The translations under genes and the position numbers were made by a program. This document shows, in pieces, positions 12,667 to 25,076 of a stretch of DNA of 64,000 bases; positions within the stretch are counted from its first letter, which is position 1, and each line of letters starts with the position of its first letter. A model generated the notes under the pieces. The model was not told where the DNA came from and did no database searches. It worked only from the letters and a program-made list of their open reading frames with translations. Source of the DNA: Volvariella volvacea V23 (taxonomy: Eukaryota > Basidiomycota > Agaricomycetes > Agaricales > Pluteaceae); the NCBI GenBank assembly GCA_000349905.1, contig KB722742.1:193097-257096 (forward strand). The letters run 5' to 3'.

Positions 12667-14632
12667 CTATTTCCAACTAGAAGGAATTTTATCAACGACG
12701 CTTGCCCAATTCGCAAGGCGGCCTTTTTCCCAATCCTCAACATAGGATAATCCTGCACTGCCTCGACGCCCCTCTTCTATCTTTAGTCGTTTCTCCGCGT
12801 CGCACCAGAATAGCACCCATGGATCCATACGCATATGGCCAGAGCTCCGCTCAAAGTACCACTTGTTGACAGGGTTATTTGAGCGGCTGCGCCACACAAG
12901 GTCGCGTCCTTCGCCTTTGCCCCCTCTGCCACCATTTGGATTGGCAGCAAAGGGATGGCCGAGTCCATAAGATTCATCATGCAGGGCAACCCACAGGAAG
13001 TCAACAGTTCCATCGCCCTGGTGACTGGGCAACACAGCGAACTTGTCAAGATATGAGATTGGCGTGTTGCTGTGAGGTGTGGGCTCGTTGGTGACGATAG
13101 CTGCTCCTACATAGTCCCCCGCAACTATGACGAAGTCTAGATGCTTGTCCAGTCGGTCCCAAAAGGGTCGTTCGTCCAAAGTTCGGCCGAAAGACAGTTC
13201 GAGAAGATTTTTTAGTTTGGCTTTGTCGATATCTGTGGTAGATCGAAGAACCTGTATGGGAAGTCCTCGGCGTAATAGAGTAGGGGTGTCGGGAGTGAGT
13301 TTTCGATTCCCTTGCAAAAGGGCATGAGGAAGGCTAGAGCTGACTGCGGGTTTGTTTGTTATTAAGTTGGCTATTAGTGAACTAGGAGAGCGGTGGGAAA
13401 CCATGACGGCGGATGAGGTAGGAGGCATGTATGAAAGGCAGGTTTTGGCAAGATCGAGGTTGGCCATTGAGGTTGGGTGTGTATAATACCAGCGATCCTG
13501 GAAGGTTTCTTGAATGTGCGAGTGCTCCTGAGTTAGATTTATTAGAAGGTGTGGGAAGCCATCTCGCGCATAGGATGGTACACCGCCTTCTCGGTTTATG
13601 ATCATGAGGCGGAGAGGGGTCAAGTCGACCTCGTCCTCGTATTCGGGACTCGTGTCGTTCATGTGAAGCGGGTGGCTGGCTGATGCCTCAACCATGCCAC
13701 GGGCGAGCGCAGCGATGACATCGTTGGCGTCGATGCGGACGGAGCGGCAGAAGGAATCGAGGGCGAATGGAGGGATTACAGGTATTTCTCCAGCCTTCAA
13801 AGCGGACCGGATGGGAATCAGGTCAGAAGACACGGTATGAGCCTCTGGAATTTTGATGTTTGGATTGACTAGGGAGTCGTCGCCAGGCTTTGGCCCAAGC
13901 CTGACAACAGCACCGAGAACAGGGCGGGCTTTGGCGCCTTGATTCTCGAGGCAGGCCACGATGCGCATAGTCTCTTCTACCAACGTACCGCGCTCGTTTT
14001 GCTCGCCCCGTGGGAGCTCGTCGTTCTCGAGGACGAGGACACTTACGAGACCAAGTTTTTCGAGGTAGACCAAACCCTTTGCTATGCTCTCCAGTTGCCG
14101 GTTGTTGAAGGGGCCTTGGACCTTGACAAGTGCAGTACGACGGTGAATGGGGTTGAGGATGGAAGACACGATGGGGCTCGGCTTGGGGGCTTCATGTTGA
14201 ACAGCTTGGGGGGGTTGTTTCTGGGGTGTGCGCTGTGCTTGGTCCTGCTGTGTGCTTGGGGCGGGCACGGACTGGGTTTGGGGCTTTGCGACCTTGGGTC
14301 GAGCAAAGGAATCAAGATAGGGCCTTATATCCCTCCGAGAAGGGTTGGCACGAAGCACAGAGAGGATGAAGTCCTGGGTTGCCTGGTCAGAGGAAGAAAT
14401 GAGTCATTGTGGAGCACGCACATTGTCGGACGGAGGGCCGTCGTCTGGAGGGGGGTGCGGGTTGTGACGATGCCCGCGCACTGTCTGTTGGAGCAGAAGG
14501 GGTGGTGAGCAGTGCGTAGTGAGCTGGAGAGGGAGTGCGACATACAGCATAAAAAGCCTGGAAAGTTTGGTGGCGATGGGACTTGACGGCGGAGGCCAGA
14601 AGGTGGCGGGGATTTGTGGTGTGGATTAGCAT
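12667..14632 (-). CDS. ARG2: N-acetylglutamate synthase, mitochondrial
   Basis: The enzyme acetylates glutamate from acetyl-CoA, the first step of arginine synthesis in mitochondria. Three exons are read on the minus strand: 14632-14546, 14484-14422 and 14382-12667, giving 621 aa. The first exon encodes a basic presequence (MLIHTTNPRHLLASAVKSHR). It joins to NATQDFILSVLRANPSRRD, the conserved start of the fungal enzyme. The middle is the inactive amino-acid-kinase-like domain. The C-terminal NAT/GNAT domain (about the last 180 residues) holds LDKFAVLPSHQGDGTVDFLW and WRSRSNNPVNKWYFERSSGH, the classic acetyl-CoA-binding block. The second intron (14421-14383) is only 39 nt. Feedback control by arginine is known for the family. 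The gene is divergent from the UBE2O-like gene with 151 bp between starts. Confidence 0.93.
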
Positions 14633-14783
14633 TTTCACTTTGGGGAGGAGGGGGAGGAGGAGTGGGACGAAGAGTGGGGAGTCATGAGGAGAGGGCAAGG
14701 CTGATATAGGGAGGTGAAGAAAGCGGATGATGAGAAAATGAGCAAAATCTCGTGTTTATCAGATAAGATAATTCGAGATCCCG
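14633..14783. promoter_or_regulatory. Divergent promoter, ARG2 / UBE2O-like gene
   Basis: 151 bp lie between the two outward-facing start codons. The part next to ARG2 is G/A-rich on the plus strand (C/T-rich in ARG2 sense), like other starts in this window. The right part contains a GATAAGATAATT segment near 14763-14774, two neighbouring GATA motifs, which could be a GATA-factor site relevant to nitrogen control. This is a motif match only. Confidence 0.45.
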
Positions 14784-17700
14784 ATGCCGGCGCTCGTACG
14801 CAGGCGTCTAGATCCATCGGGCCGTCACGCCGTAAGCATCCAAAGACAGTAACCCAGCGCCTCACCTCCTCACCCACCCATCTGAATGCCTCCACGCCCG
14901 AGGCGACAGCCCACAAAGGCCAGTACCTCCCGCCCTCCCGCCCTTCCCCAAATTGACCCTCCGTCTAGCTCTATCTCCAGGACATCGTACAGCGCATTTC
15001 CCCGCCCCACTCGTATGGAGTAGTGCTTGTGCGTCATTGTCCCGCATCCGCTCTATCGTCTCTCACTACCTGCTCACCGGCAGAGATGCTGGCACGATGC
15101 CGAGGATATCCAGTTCCCCCCGCACATCGCAGCAAACGACGCCTTCATGCGGACTCTTGTCCCCGGAGAAGTGGGAGTCTCGTTCCTCGTGGGCGGGCTC
15201 GACAGGGAGATTGTGCCCGAGTCTGAACTGCGCCTCGTAGATCGTGTGTTCCAGCCAGGCGACATGTGCAAGCGCTCTGTTGACGACGTTCGTTCCGGGG
15301 TAGTCACAAGAGCGAGGGTGCAGGCCAGGCTGGAGCATGTTGTCAGCGGTCAGAAAGTCCCTGGCCTATGGACATCTGATCAGATAGCGCCAAAGAGGGA
15401 TGCAGATATTGGCGACTACGTTGTGTTCGATGATTGGCTTGGTCAGGTAGGCCCTCCCAACTGCAGGCAATCCGAATTTCGGTGCTGACTGTGACCGGAG
15501 ATCATTGAGGTAGCAGTGTCCCCACACCCATCAACCCCTCATTAATCCATCGTGCTAGACCTTCGACGAAGCCCTGATTGAACTCTCCAACGGTCAACTC
15601 ATCCGTCTGCCCGAGCTCAGCACCCGTCTTGTCGTCGGTGAGAAAGGAAAGGTATTGCATTCCTTTCGTCTGCCAAAAGTCCGCCAACGCGCTTTACAGG
15701 ATATTATACCACATAAAGATAAAGACCTTGCGGGTCTGAACCACGCTAATGTAACCGGACTCGATACTGTCGTCGCCGTCAATCACACCATCTACGCCAT
15801 AGCATGGTTAGCTATCAACCAGTTCGTAAGTCCCTATCCCGTCATCTCGTATCGCACGCGACCCTACCTTAACCCAGCTGGATCCTTCTGTGCTCGAAGC
15901 GAAACAACGACCGAGAAGATTCTGGTCTGGTCCAGATATAGCTCAACTCACCGTCGTTCGCGGACGTTCTGAACTCGAAATGCGTGTGGGCGATCGCGTG
16001 CACATCAAGGACGCCGCGTCCGACCTTCCTGTAACATTCCATGGCAGAAAGTCCGATCACAAGGGCATTGTGCACGTTAAGCTATTTCTAGTGGCCGAAA
16101 CCCAGACGATGATTGACGTATTGTGGCAAGACGGGGCGCAAGAGACGATACCCGCCACAGGATTGATTCCTTATCTTAACCCAGACGAGTACGACTGTTG
16201 GTGGGTGGATTAATGTTTCCTGACCTTATTCAAGGGCTTATGTGCGAGGTTCAGGCCTGGCGATTTTATCTTGTGGAAATGCGAGAACCAGAAAAGGCCC
16301 GCTATAGTACAGTCCGTTAATGCCGACGATCGAACCGCTCGTGTGCTTTTCCCTGATACTTCCGAGGCAGAGCTTATTTCTGTGCTCGAGCTCGATCCTT
16401 ATGGGGCCACAGAGCCACAAGCAGACATGGACGGCCTGGGTCTTCGTCGCGGCGAGTTCGTTTTCATTCACAGACCAGGCACAACGAATGGGTTTTTACC
16501 GCCGATGGTTCCAAGAATTGGGGAAGTTGAACCCTGGGTGAGGAGCCAGAAATGGAGAGCGGAGATGCAAGCCCTCGGGGAGAAGCTGGCACAGTCTAGT
16601 GACAACGTGGAATATTATATGAGCCACCCTCGCCAGAGCTCCGGGCAGTTCAATTGGATCGGTGAGGTGACTGGAGTACGTTCTTCATCCTACTACTCCT
16701 CTCTGTTCTGTTCTGACTTTTATGGATAGCTGAATCTTGACGGGACGGTAGAAGTGACCCATCCAGATGGAAACATCGGGACTTTCCCTCTGAATAGACT
16801 AACGAGGCTATATGATGGACTAGAACAAATTGAAAACAATCTATTGGACCAAATGGACACATCAGATACTGATGATCAAGGCGGTGACGAGGTATGGCAC
16901 GTCGCCGAGCATGGATTATGGGAACCTCTTGCAGATCCTAACGAAGATGGATGGATGGATGAAGATACAGGCGACAGCTATATTGATGAGGGTACGGCCA
17001 TGGATTTGGACGGAAGTGCATGGCCGAGTGAAGATTCTGTTAGTGACTTGTCGCCAAATCTATCCTCGAAGGCACACCAGTCTGCTCCAAGAACCGCTTC
17101 TCCCGCCCCAGAACTGCAGCATCAACTTTCCATTCCCAGTCATTCTTCTACACATGCACAAATAGCGCAACCTGACCAGACATCCTGGGCACGATTTAGT
17201 GTCCTCCCGTCAGCTCCGTTAGATCATGCATTTTTGTCCTCCGAACCTACTGCACCATCAAAAGCCTTTCTTGCACGTTTGAGCAAAGAGTATCGTATTT
17301 TGTCCACCAGTCTCCCGGGTAAGATTCAGAGCCCAATTTGCGCATTCACAGAAGATGACAACATTCTGCTTTCAGATTCAATCATAATTCGCGCATATGA
17401 AGACCGCACAGACCTGCTTCGATCATTGATCATAGGGCCAGAGAACACGCCTTATGCAGATGCACCATTCGTAATCGACTGGATGCTCGGATCGGATTTC
17501 CCTCAAACCCCACCTGTTGCACATTTTTGGAGTTGGACAAATGGCAATGGACGTGGTGCGTCAAACGTTTGCTCTATTTTTGCTGTCGATCGAATTGTAA
17601 CCAATGGCTTTTATCGCTGCTATCACCGTTACTCATACTCCAAAGTAAATCCGTAAGTCAGCATGCGTGATACTGTTGCTGATTGCTCACTTGTCACATT

Positions 17701-18347
17701 GTGAGTATAGAAACCTTTACGAGGAAGGAAAAGTGTGCTTGTCTATTCTAGGAACCTGGGCGGGGGACAAGAACGAGACATGGAGTGCTGCGAGGTCGTC
17801 CCTCCTTCAAGCATTTGTCTCCATTCAAGGCCTTGTGCTCGTGAAGGAACCGTGAGTCGTCACTTGGGTTTGATTATTTACTCTCTCACAGCCAAGTAGG
17901 TGGTTTTGTGAACCCGCTTACGAGAAGTTGCGGGGCACGGAAGAAGGCACGGTTAACAGGTGCGCCATTATCCCTTAAACCATCATTCATGCGACTGAGA
18001 CAGGTGCCCTTTCATCTGCCGTGCACAGCCGATTGTATAGCGAAAAGGCCTATGTCCTCTCAAGAGGCTTTGTTCGTCGTGCGCTGGAACTCCCATTGGG
18101 CGGATTGGAGAAAGAACTCCAGTCGATCTACTACGACGATGGACGACTGAAGAAAGTCGTTGAGGGCGCCGATGCCCTAATACGAAGGAGCCAATCTACT
18201 TCCGCGTCATCTTCGGGTGGGCATGGTGAAAATACGGAGGAAGAGCTGGCTGTGCCAAAATTGAGTGCGGGAGGGATAATCACATTGGAACGGACGCTGA
18301 AGATTTTGCGCGATTTATTGGATAAGCAAGTTGAGGCAAAGATATAG
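14784..18347 (+). CDS. UBE2O: UBE2O-type hybrid E2/E3 ubiquitin-conjugating enzyme
   Basis: The product is a large E2 that also selects substrates, like human UBE2O. Fourteen exons sum to 2730 nt (909 aa): 14784-14831, 14969-15019, 15084-15446, 15501-15509, 15559-15651, 15700-15825, 15878-16200, 16255-16675, 16730-17318, 17376-17555, 17646-17652, 17711-17851, 17900-17959 and 18029-18347. The N-terminal half holds the SH3-like conserved regions ([34 protein letters not shown]). The UBC fold starts near [14 protein letters not shown]. It shows [12 protein letters not shown], an NPN in place of HPN, and the catalytic cysteine in [10 protein letters not shown]. Two tiny exons (9 and 7 nt) are needed to keep the frame, the second coding part of NPN. 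The start exon ([13 protein letters not shown]..) is the best phase-consistent choice but is the least certain part. Confidence 0.9.
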
Positions 18348-18542
18348 CAAATGACTGGTATCATCATGCATTATATAGACGCTCTAGGAGTAGCATTATT
18401 TATTATTTAAGTATGACCATACTCGTGTCACAATATATCCTACACTTGACGAGTTCCTTACATGTTCGGATTTCACAAAGATTATATAGAGTGTCATGCA
18501 GATAAAAGAACCAAATATTACGACCAATCATGTGGGTAGTGT

Positions 18543-21168
18543 TCAACATTGTCCTAAAAAGCTATTCTTCGGAAGAGGCTGCCCATAATCGTCCTGCCAC
18601 GTTGTCAAGTTGGGGTTGGTGTAAGCTTCAATGTATCTGAGGAAAAGGTCCATTGGATGTGTTTTTTTGCGGTGCGACAAACTACCACTCACTGATCTAT
18701 ATATGCTTGAGTAGGGAATTCGTCAGGATCGCAACCAACATTTATGGCATCCCTTCTCTGGTAGACACGGATGTAATCCAGACGCATAATTGCAGGGAAG
18801 ATAAGGTGCGCAAGATCAACGGTGCCGAAGTTCTCGGACATCCCCAGGTTCACAATGATATACTGTGAATAGAGTTAGGAAATCCCCTATGTGAGATATC
18901 TTCGCACCATTGGTTCTTGTGGTATTGGCCGACCAGATATCTCTACCCTTGGATCAGGGCCCATGCCGGCTTGCTTCAATGTCCAAGCAAGTTTGTCCTG
19001 GGAGATCCAATGTATATACTATAAGCTGCGTCAGCTGAACCCATCTAAGTTGTGTGACCATACGAACAGCATCGTCGAAGCCTGATCAGCAGTTGGTTAA
19101 TGCGCAACTTAGACGAGTGTCGAGGGAACTTACCGGGCTTATATTCGAAGCCATAAATGGAGAAGCAGCCCGAGCGCATTTGGTAGCAATCTTGGTCTAA
19201 ATAATCATGTTGTAGCAAATTGTAATCGTTGGTACCAGATTTGGCTTGCCTGTCTGTGTGACACCGGACGTGGCTTGCTGGAAGACCCCACCTCGGTAGG
19301 AGTTGAGGAACGTTATAGATGGGTCTGGGATGACCAGATTGTCGGTTGTATTTAGCCATTCGTAGCCTGCGTTAAATGGCTAAGTATGCAAAGGGGTGAA
19401 TAAGTGAATAGACACAAAAAATATTTCCTACCCCCCACTGCGCGGATTGGGAAACCTGGCCAGATAATGGTTCTCCTGTAACCTAAAGTACAGCATATAT
19501 CGTATTTCTTAAGTACAAGATAGTAAAGACTACTTACCTGTGCTTCCAGGATGTCAATTTCTGGTGCAGAGCGGCCGACATATGTTCCGTCTGTGTGTAC
19601 TGGTCCTGGATGCGATTCACCTGGACAGGTGCATCTCGATAAGCGCTGTCCTGGAAGGAAGGACAAAACTCCCCCTTCCGTAGGATCACCACCAACAGTG
19701 GCAGCTTGTGGTAAACCATGAAACGTTTGATTTGGGGCCGTACCAACATCGCATGCATCATATGTATACGGCCACTGGCAGGAATGACTATGAGACAATA
19801 TCGCGGGACGCCGTTCATGACGTACCAAACCCTCCAGCGAGGCACCATAACCGGCCCTACCTAAGGTGGGATAAGCCGTACAACCTTTGAGCATAGAGTC
19901 AGGCATACCGAGATTCCCTAATGTCCAAACCGCCGGCCACAGGCCAGCCACATTGTTAATACCGGGTAAAGATAATGACGTCTCTATCAATCCTCCAGTG
20001 AAACAGAACTTATTCCAAGTTGTAACCATTCCGCCTTGGAATTGAAGACCATGGGTTGCCTTTTGGGATAGAGTGATCTCTAAAGCCCCATTCTTCGTAG
20101 TCACCGCCTCAGGATCGTACCACTCCAGGTTATTGGTCTGCGTGCTCGTAAGTAGATTGTGCGTTGCCTCCATATGCATACACGAACCTGCCAGTAATGT
20201 AAATCGACCGCTTCCCAATATGGATCATCGCCAGGGTAAAACGAACGCCCTTCCGTGTTGAATTCATCACTGAAAACTAATTGTAAGTCTTCTCCGTCCT
20301 GGAATGATTTCTTGGTATATGCATCATGAGGAGTGTCAAGGTCTATGAGACCAAAGTTTCCTGCCATGGTTGGGACCTAGCAGCCAGATTAAATTGAACG
20401 CTTACATCCACTAATAAGAGAAGAAGAATCACCTGGCCACTAGCATTTATCCCTCCAAAATTGAATCCACCGAATGTCGACTGCTTTGGAGACGTGAAGT
20501 GCGAAATTAAGGGATACCCAGCGCTAAAGCAACAGACCAGCTGCAGTGGTTGATGTCGAATAATCTAGGTGACTTACAATAACGCAATTAATCCGGCAGT
20601 GAGGAGGATAATACAGCCTAGATTTGTCAACCCCCGACAAGTAAAAGGATTTCGACCTGTGTCATTTTTCCTGTCACGCCGTGGATCAGGATTATGGAGC
20701 TCGTCGTCTGCTTCGACATGGTCGCGGGTTATATTGGACCCCCATAAGGTAGGGTCAGGCGACAGTGAGTACTGGGTAGACAACACCACTAGCATTGAAA
20801 TCCCCGCTCAGTCTGGGATACAGACATACTTACCTGATCACTAATAGAGGGACCACCGGGGCGAAGTCGGCTACCAAGTGATGTAGGATATGGCGATTCC
20901 TTCTAAATGCTTAACTCAGTGGGAGAGGGTGGTGGCTACCAAGTATGAATACCAATGATGTAACGCTGGCAGCACTGCGGATGGGAGGGTGACCTTGAAC
21001 AAAGCGAGCCTGGGCAGCGCTTGCATTGGCAGACGTGCTGGCTTGCAAAAGGCTTGTAGTTGAGGGCTGCTGTACAAGAGTGGCAGTGGAGGGAGTCAGA
21101 AGATTTCCACTTGAAGATCCAGTTGACTGAAGGTAGTGCCTCCGATTTGGAGGTGCAAGAAAAGCCAT
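18543..21168 (-). CDS. KRE6: Beta-glucan synthesis-associated protein KRE6/SKN1 (GH16)
   Basis: This type II membrane glycosidase-like protein is required for beta-1,6-glucan formation in the cell wall. Thirteen exons give 1992 nt and 663 aa: 21168-20953, 20902-20834, 20771-20578, 20523-20433, 20376-20188, 20137-19538, 19482-19432, 19379-19250, 19196-19134, 19081-19068, 19018-18908, 18862-18693 and 18636-18543. A Ser/Thr-rich cytoplasmic tail is followed by one membrane span ([19 protein letters not shown]). The luminal GH16/SKN1 domain then shows [21 protein letters not shown] and the catalytic EIDILEAQ. It ends LDYIRVYQ and a Cys-containing tail. The intron at 19249-19197 begins GC (AG|GCAAGC) and ends AG. 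No other donor keeps the frame DQDCYQ. A 14-nt exon encodes FDDA. Confidence 0.93.
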
Positions 21169-21335
21169 TGCAGTGGAGAACAGGAGTAACAAAGGAACGA
21201 ACAAGACGATAGAACAGAGTGGCAAGCAGTCGAGAGTCTGTAAGTTATGTAAGCCCAAAATGCACAGCATAGCCTATTCGCTGCAGAATCCATCCCTCGC
21301 ACCCTTCGCATCCCTCTGTAATCTGATACCCCCCC

Positions 21336-22488
21336 TCACTGGCGATCTGCCTGCCCAGGAGACAGCAGGCTGAGCAATCCACCCCTGTGGGCAGGGTCAT
21401 GATCCTGCATCGCTTTGACAACTTGCTCCACCCGATCGATGCCATACTGTGTTCTCCCAGACGGTTCTCTTTGTGTTGCGTCTTGAGCTGCCCTCAATCG
21501 CGCCAGGACCTGGTGATTTGCCCTCTCAAGGGCAAGAGTGCCAGCACCTGTACCGTTAACATGAGAAAATTCCAGATAATCCAGGACCGATGTTTTATAT
21601 GTGTGGTATGTATTCAGGGATGCTGATAGGTCCGCAGAGCGAGTCGCATCAGATGCATTTCCCGAGGGCGAGGTCGAGGAAATGTGTGCAGAACTTTTCA
21701 GCCACTTGTCCAGACCAGACAACGCAATCCTGGATTTGCGAGCTCTTTCTCGCCTAGAGGGGCGCCCCTTCTTTTTTTGTCCGATTTCTTCTGCCAGGAA
21801 GGGGCTCACTTCGTCGACGAGGACTTCACGCGGCAATGTCCGAGGATTAAGAGCCCCAAACTCCGAGCTAGGGAGCAGGGCAAACACGTTGTCGCCAAAG
21901 AACTTGCTCAGAATGTGGGAAACAGCAGAGCCGAAGGGCAACAAGAAAGACGTCGTTAGTGTTTCAGGAAGGCTTCGCAGAGATGCGAAAAGATCTGCGC
22001 CACTATCAGGGAACAGTCGCAAGACGGACGAGAGAGTTCTGACCCAGTGGGATAGCAATGTTGGTTATGAAATGTAAGGGTGGATGTGTTTCCTTTGGCT
22101 GGGTATAGAAAAAGGTATAGAGCGCAAACAGCACGACGACGCGGATAAATGGAGGTTCCGTTCTGACCATGCGTTCTACTCCAGTTGAGAAATGCATTCA
22201 CTGAAGCATATCAGTTGTCGCACCAAGCAGAAGTCGAGTAACAGTTTGCAGGAAGGCCTCGCGGCCCCGGCGCTCTATGACCTTGAAATGTAGCCACACC
22301 CACCCGTGAGCAGTGTACACCTCCTTGAACAGTGGGAATGGCTGAACATTGGCACCCTTGGAATAGAGTTCGTGATATGCGTGAATCAGAGTGACGATAT
22401 CGTCTTTGAACGGCTTGACGAATAAGGACGAAGTGAAGTAGTTGGGCTGCAGAGCGAGTTCGCCCCTAGATGGTGATGGAGCAGACAT
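21336..22488 (-). CDS. SNAPc subunit 1/SNAP43-like protein
   Basis: The predicted role is in the snRNA-activating protein complex, which helps RNA polymerase II and III start at small nuclear RNA genes. Exons 22488-22224, 22175-22044 and 21994-21336 sum to 1056 nt (351 aa). The N-terminal part carries the SNAP43-type pattern: PFKDDIVTLIHAYHEL, then FPLFKEVYTAHGWVWLHFKV, ERRGREAFLQTVTRLLLE and PFIRVVVLFALYTFFYTQP. The middle is rich in basic residues (GQKKKGRPSRRERARKSR), resembling a nuclear localisation signal. The C-terminal region is low in conservation. The gene lies 167 bp upstream of KRE6 on the same strand and shares a 124-bp divergent promoter with the Ima1-like gene. Family assignment rests on the N-terminal half. 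Confidence 0.75.
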
Positions 22489-22612
22489 GTGGCAAGGAAA
22501 TGAACAACAAGGCACAACAACACCATCACCGTTCCAGTTACCACGCTGCTGAGCGCCATCTAAATCCCCACATTTATTACCGTTCACGACGCGATTCCTG
22601 CAGGGTCTCGCA
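22489..22612. promoter_or_regulatory. Divergent promoter, SNAP43-like / IMA1
   Basis: 124 bp separate the start codons of two oppositely directed nuclear-function genes, so both promoters must overlap here. A CAACAAGGCACAACAACACC repeat-like A/C-rich stretch lies at about 22502-22522. No TATA box was seen. Shared regulation is possible but is not shown by the sequence. Confidence 0.5.
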
Positions 22613-24511
22613 ATGTCCAAGTTATTCAGGCGGCATACAAGCTTGCAATGCTTCTTCTGCAACTCTCTCATCCCAAGCCCTCAAAATCCACAGAACTTTC
22701 GGTGTCCAACATGCGCCTGTTGGAATCGCTATGACATAAACGGCGAAATCATTTCTGATGAACCCGCCATGCACGACGAGTCCATGAACACACGATCCTT
22801 TGCTAAACGAGGTGCGCAAACTCTACATTTACCCGAACCAGAACATCTTACGCTCTATACAGCTTCAGCTACGAAAGACCGCTTTCCTTCGGCATACAGC
22901 CGGGGACCATTCTGCCACAATTGCCAGACTAATCAAATGTTAATAGTTAATCTGATGTCAAACTACCTACCGCCTCCAAACGTGGGTTGCCACCATCCTT
23001 TATGACGATATCAATAACCTATACTGCGTCCAGAGCCCAGAGTACGCCCGACGACTTGAACTGCTGCCAAGTTATAAGGAATCCTTGGAGTCTCGCTATC
23101 CTCCGGTCTGCGATGCATGTCTGCCTGCAGTTGAAGAGGAAATACACAAGAAGGATCAGATGGCACGCGTACAGGCGCTAGGTGGATGGTTAAAAGACTC
23201 CAAAGGAAAGGACCAGAAGCGAAGGGTGTCTACTAGTCGAGGTGGGAAGGGTAGTTCGAGTCTCAGGACACTTGGGTGGCGATTGCGTGGTTGTCTATGG
23301 TCTCTTGGTTATATCATCTCTTTTGTTGGAAGTGGTTCTGGTCCGTCGTTGCGCCTCGTTCCTCATCAATTGCACTAACCATACTCGTTCACAAGCCGCA
23401 TTTGGTCATGCACCATTGCCAAGTTTGACACCCTGGATGAGCGCATTGCCTATGCTCGTCCTGGTCTCAATACTTTGGACGGCTTGGGATCCTACCTATG
23501 TCAGCTATCATAGAGCACGAGCACAAGGGCGAGATGTTCGGCAACGCGGAAAAGGAAAATACGTGGTAAGTGGAACCCGAGACAACCTCACCTAGCATTC
23601 CTCATTAAAGGGCTGCAGGTGCTACAACTTGCTGTCTGGATATATCGACTATCAACCTCAATCTTACTTGTGTGGAGTCCTTGGAATTTTTTCCCGATAA
23701 ATAATGTTTCTATCCCTCATACTCGCAAGTACTACGCCTTCGGTTGCATTCTTGAGTTCACAGTGCGTCAATTCGCAGCACTTGTAATAAATACATGTTC
23801 AAATGAACTTTGTAGGTATTCGCTGCATCATGGATGGTACTTCAACTCCAACATCCACCGACAATACGACTCATCGACACCAATTCTCATTCACTTGGTC
23901 CGTCTCGAGCTTCAACACCTAGACCCCACACACCACTCAGGGCATCACCTTCGATGACCCACCATTCTTCTAGCGCTACGCACCTCCTTTCACCAGATGC
24001 CCTGGCTGCTTTAACACTCTCCTCCAAGCCCATTTTTGTCAAACCAAAAGTCTCCCAGACGCCAATGTTTGGCGTTTCATCCTTTCCAAAATCTAGTTCT
24101 CCGCTTTCGAATCATGATCGAATACGACACCGTAGCGGCGAACCCGACGAGATGGACTGGACACCAACTAGTGGCTCGGGTGATGTCAATATGATGGATG
24201 AAGACGAAATGACCGATGTCGATAGCGGATCGGGGAACGCTAACAAAGATACCACCTCTTGGTTAAGGCCCCAAAGGTTCTTTGCGCCAGAGAAGCCGAC
24301 TGGGTTAGAAACACTGTTGGAACGCACGTCATTGACGGATGAAAACGAATTCGTACGGCCGGATCCTAATAAAATTTCGTCTTTGCGGGATTTTATGCGT
24401 TCACATTCGATTTCCCTGGTTTGCGGTGTTATTCCTCTATTAATGGGTGTTGTTTACGCACTCTGGCTCAAATTCCGTGCGCTACCCGTTATAACTACTT
24501 CCTCCCTGTAG
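22613..24511 (+). CDS. IMA1: Ima1/Samp1-type inner nuclear membrane protein
   Basis: The protein probably sits in the inner nuclear envelope and links it to chromatin or the cytoskeleton, as fission yeast Ima1 and animal Samp1/TMEM201 do. The ATG at 22613 opens the Ima1 N-terminal zinc-binding domain. This has two CxxC pairs, in LQCFFCNSLI and FRCPTCACWNRYD, and two more, in GPFCHNCQTNQ and PPVCDACLPAVEEE. Introns I can place include about 22995-23034, 23338-23397 and 23763-23815. Downstream are several membrane spans (around LPMLVLVSILWTAWD, RLSTSILLVWSPW, ILEFTVFAASWMVL), an acidic Ser-rich loop with MDWTPT, and a last span near the C-terminus (SLVCGVIPLLMGVVYALWL). The exact number of spans is not certain. 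Confidence 0.85.
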
Positions 24512-25076
24512 TACCATAGAAGTTGTCGTTTTCGGGTGCTATATCCATTGCTGGATGTGATTCGTTTTCAGAGATGCCCCACTCCGTTCTTAATTTATGT
24601 ACCAAGCGTCCCTACATATTTGTTGTACTTTCCTAACCAAACTCCTTGCTCTATAATACACGCACACCTCTCTGCGAGGCAAAGGGTGCAAACACAAGCG
24701 ATTTGGTTATGACCTTCAAGGTTGAGAGTGTAATTCCACCAAGGGTATACTGTAGGTAAGCTAATGGTAGTATTTAACACCCTATGCCTAATGCTAAGGA
24801 CGAAGAAGAAAGAGCAGAATAGAAAAAGTCAAACGGTGCCAATCGCCGTGTATGTAAGAAGAGAGAATCTATCCAGCCGTGCAGGTAGGTCATAACAAAT
24901 GTAAAACAATTGGACAAGCTCAGAAGAGACCAAAATGGGGCTATGGGGTTCATTCTCCACGCGTATAAGGGATTAAAAGAATCACAACGAGAAGAAACAT
25001 TGATCAGGAGACTTGTAGGCTGTGTCACTGTCAAAGTCCCATGCCCGTACGATATTCAAGCGACATAAAACCCAAT
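24512..25076. other. Convergent intergenic region
   Basis: This 565-bp gap lies between the stop codons of the Ima1-like gene (+) and the Ser-rich sensor-like gene (-). The minus-strand gene probably has its 3' untranslated region in the right part. I found no coding, RNA or repeat signal. Short open frames on the minus strand (24595-24780, 24774-25034) have no recognisable similarity or splice continuity. Confidence 0.45.

Noticed and set aside
13939..14508. 189-codon plus-strand frame opposite ARG2
   Set aside because: It is the antisense shadow of the well-supported ARG2 exons; its Leu/Gly-rich composition reflects the opposite strand.
21601..22077. 158-codon plus-strand frame
   Set aside because: It lies fully within SNAP43-like exon 3 and the preceding intron on the other strand, with no family match.
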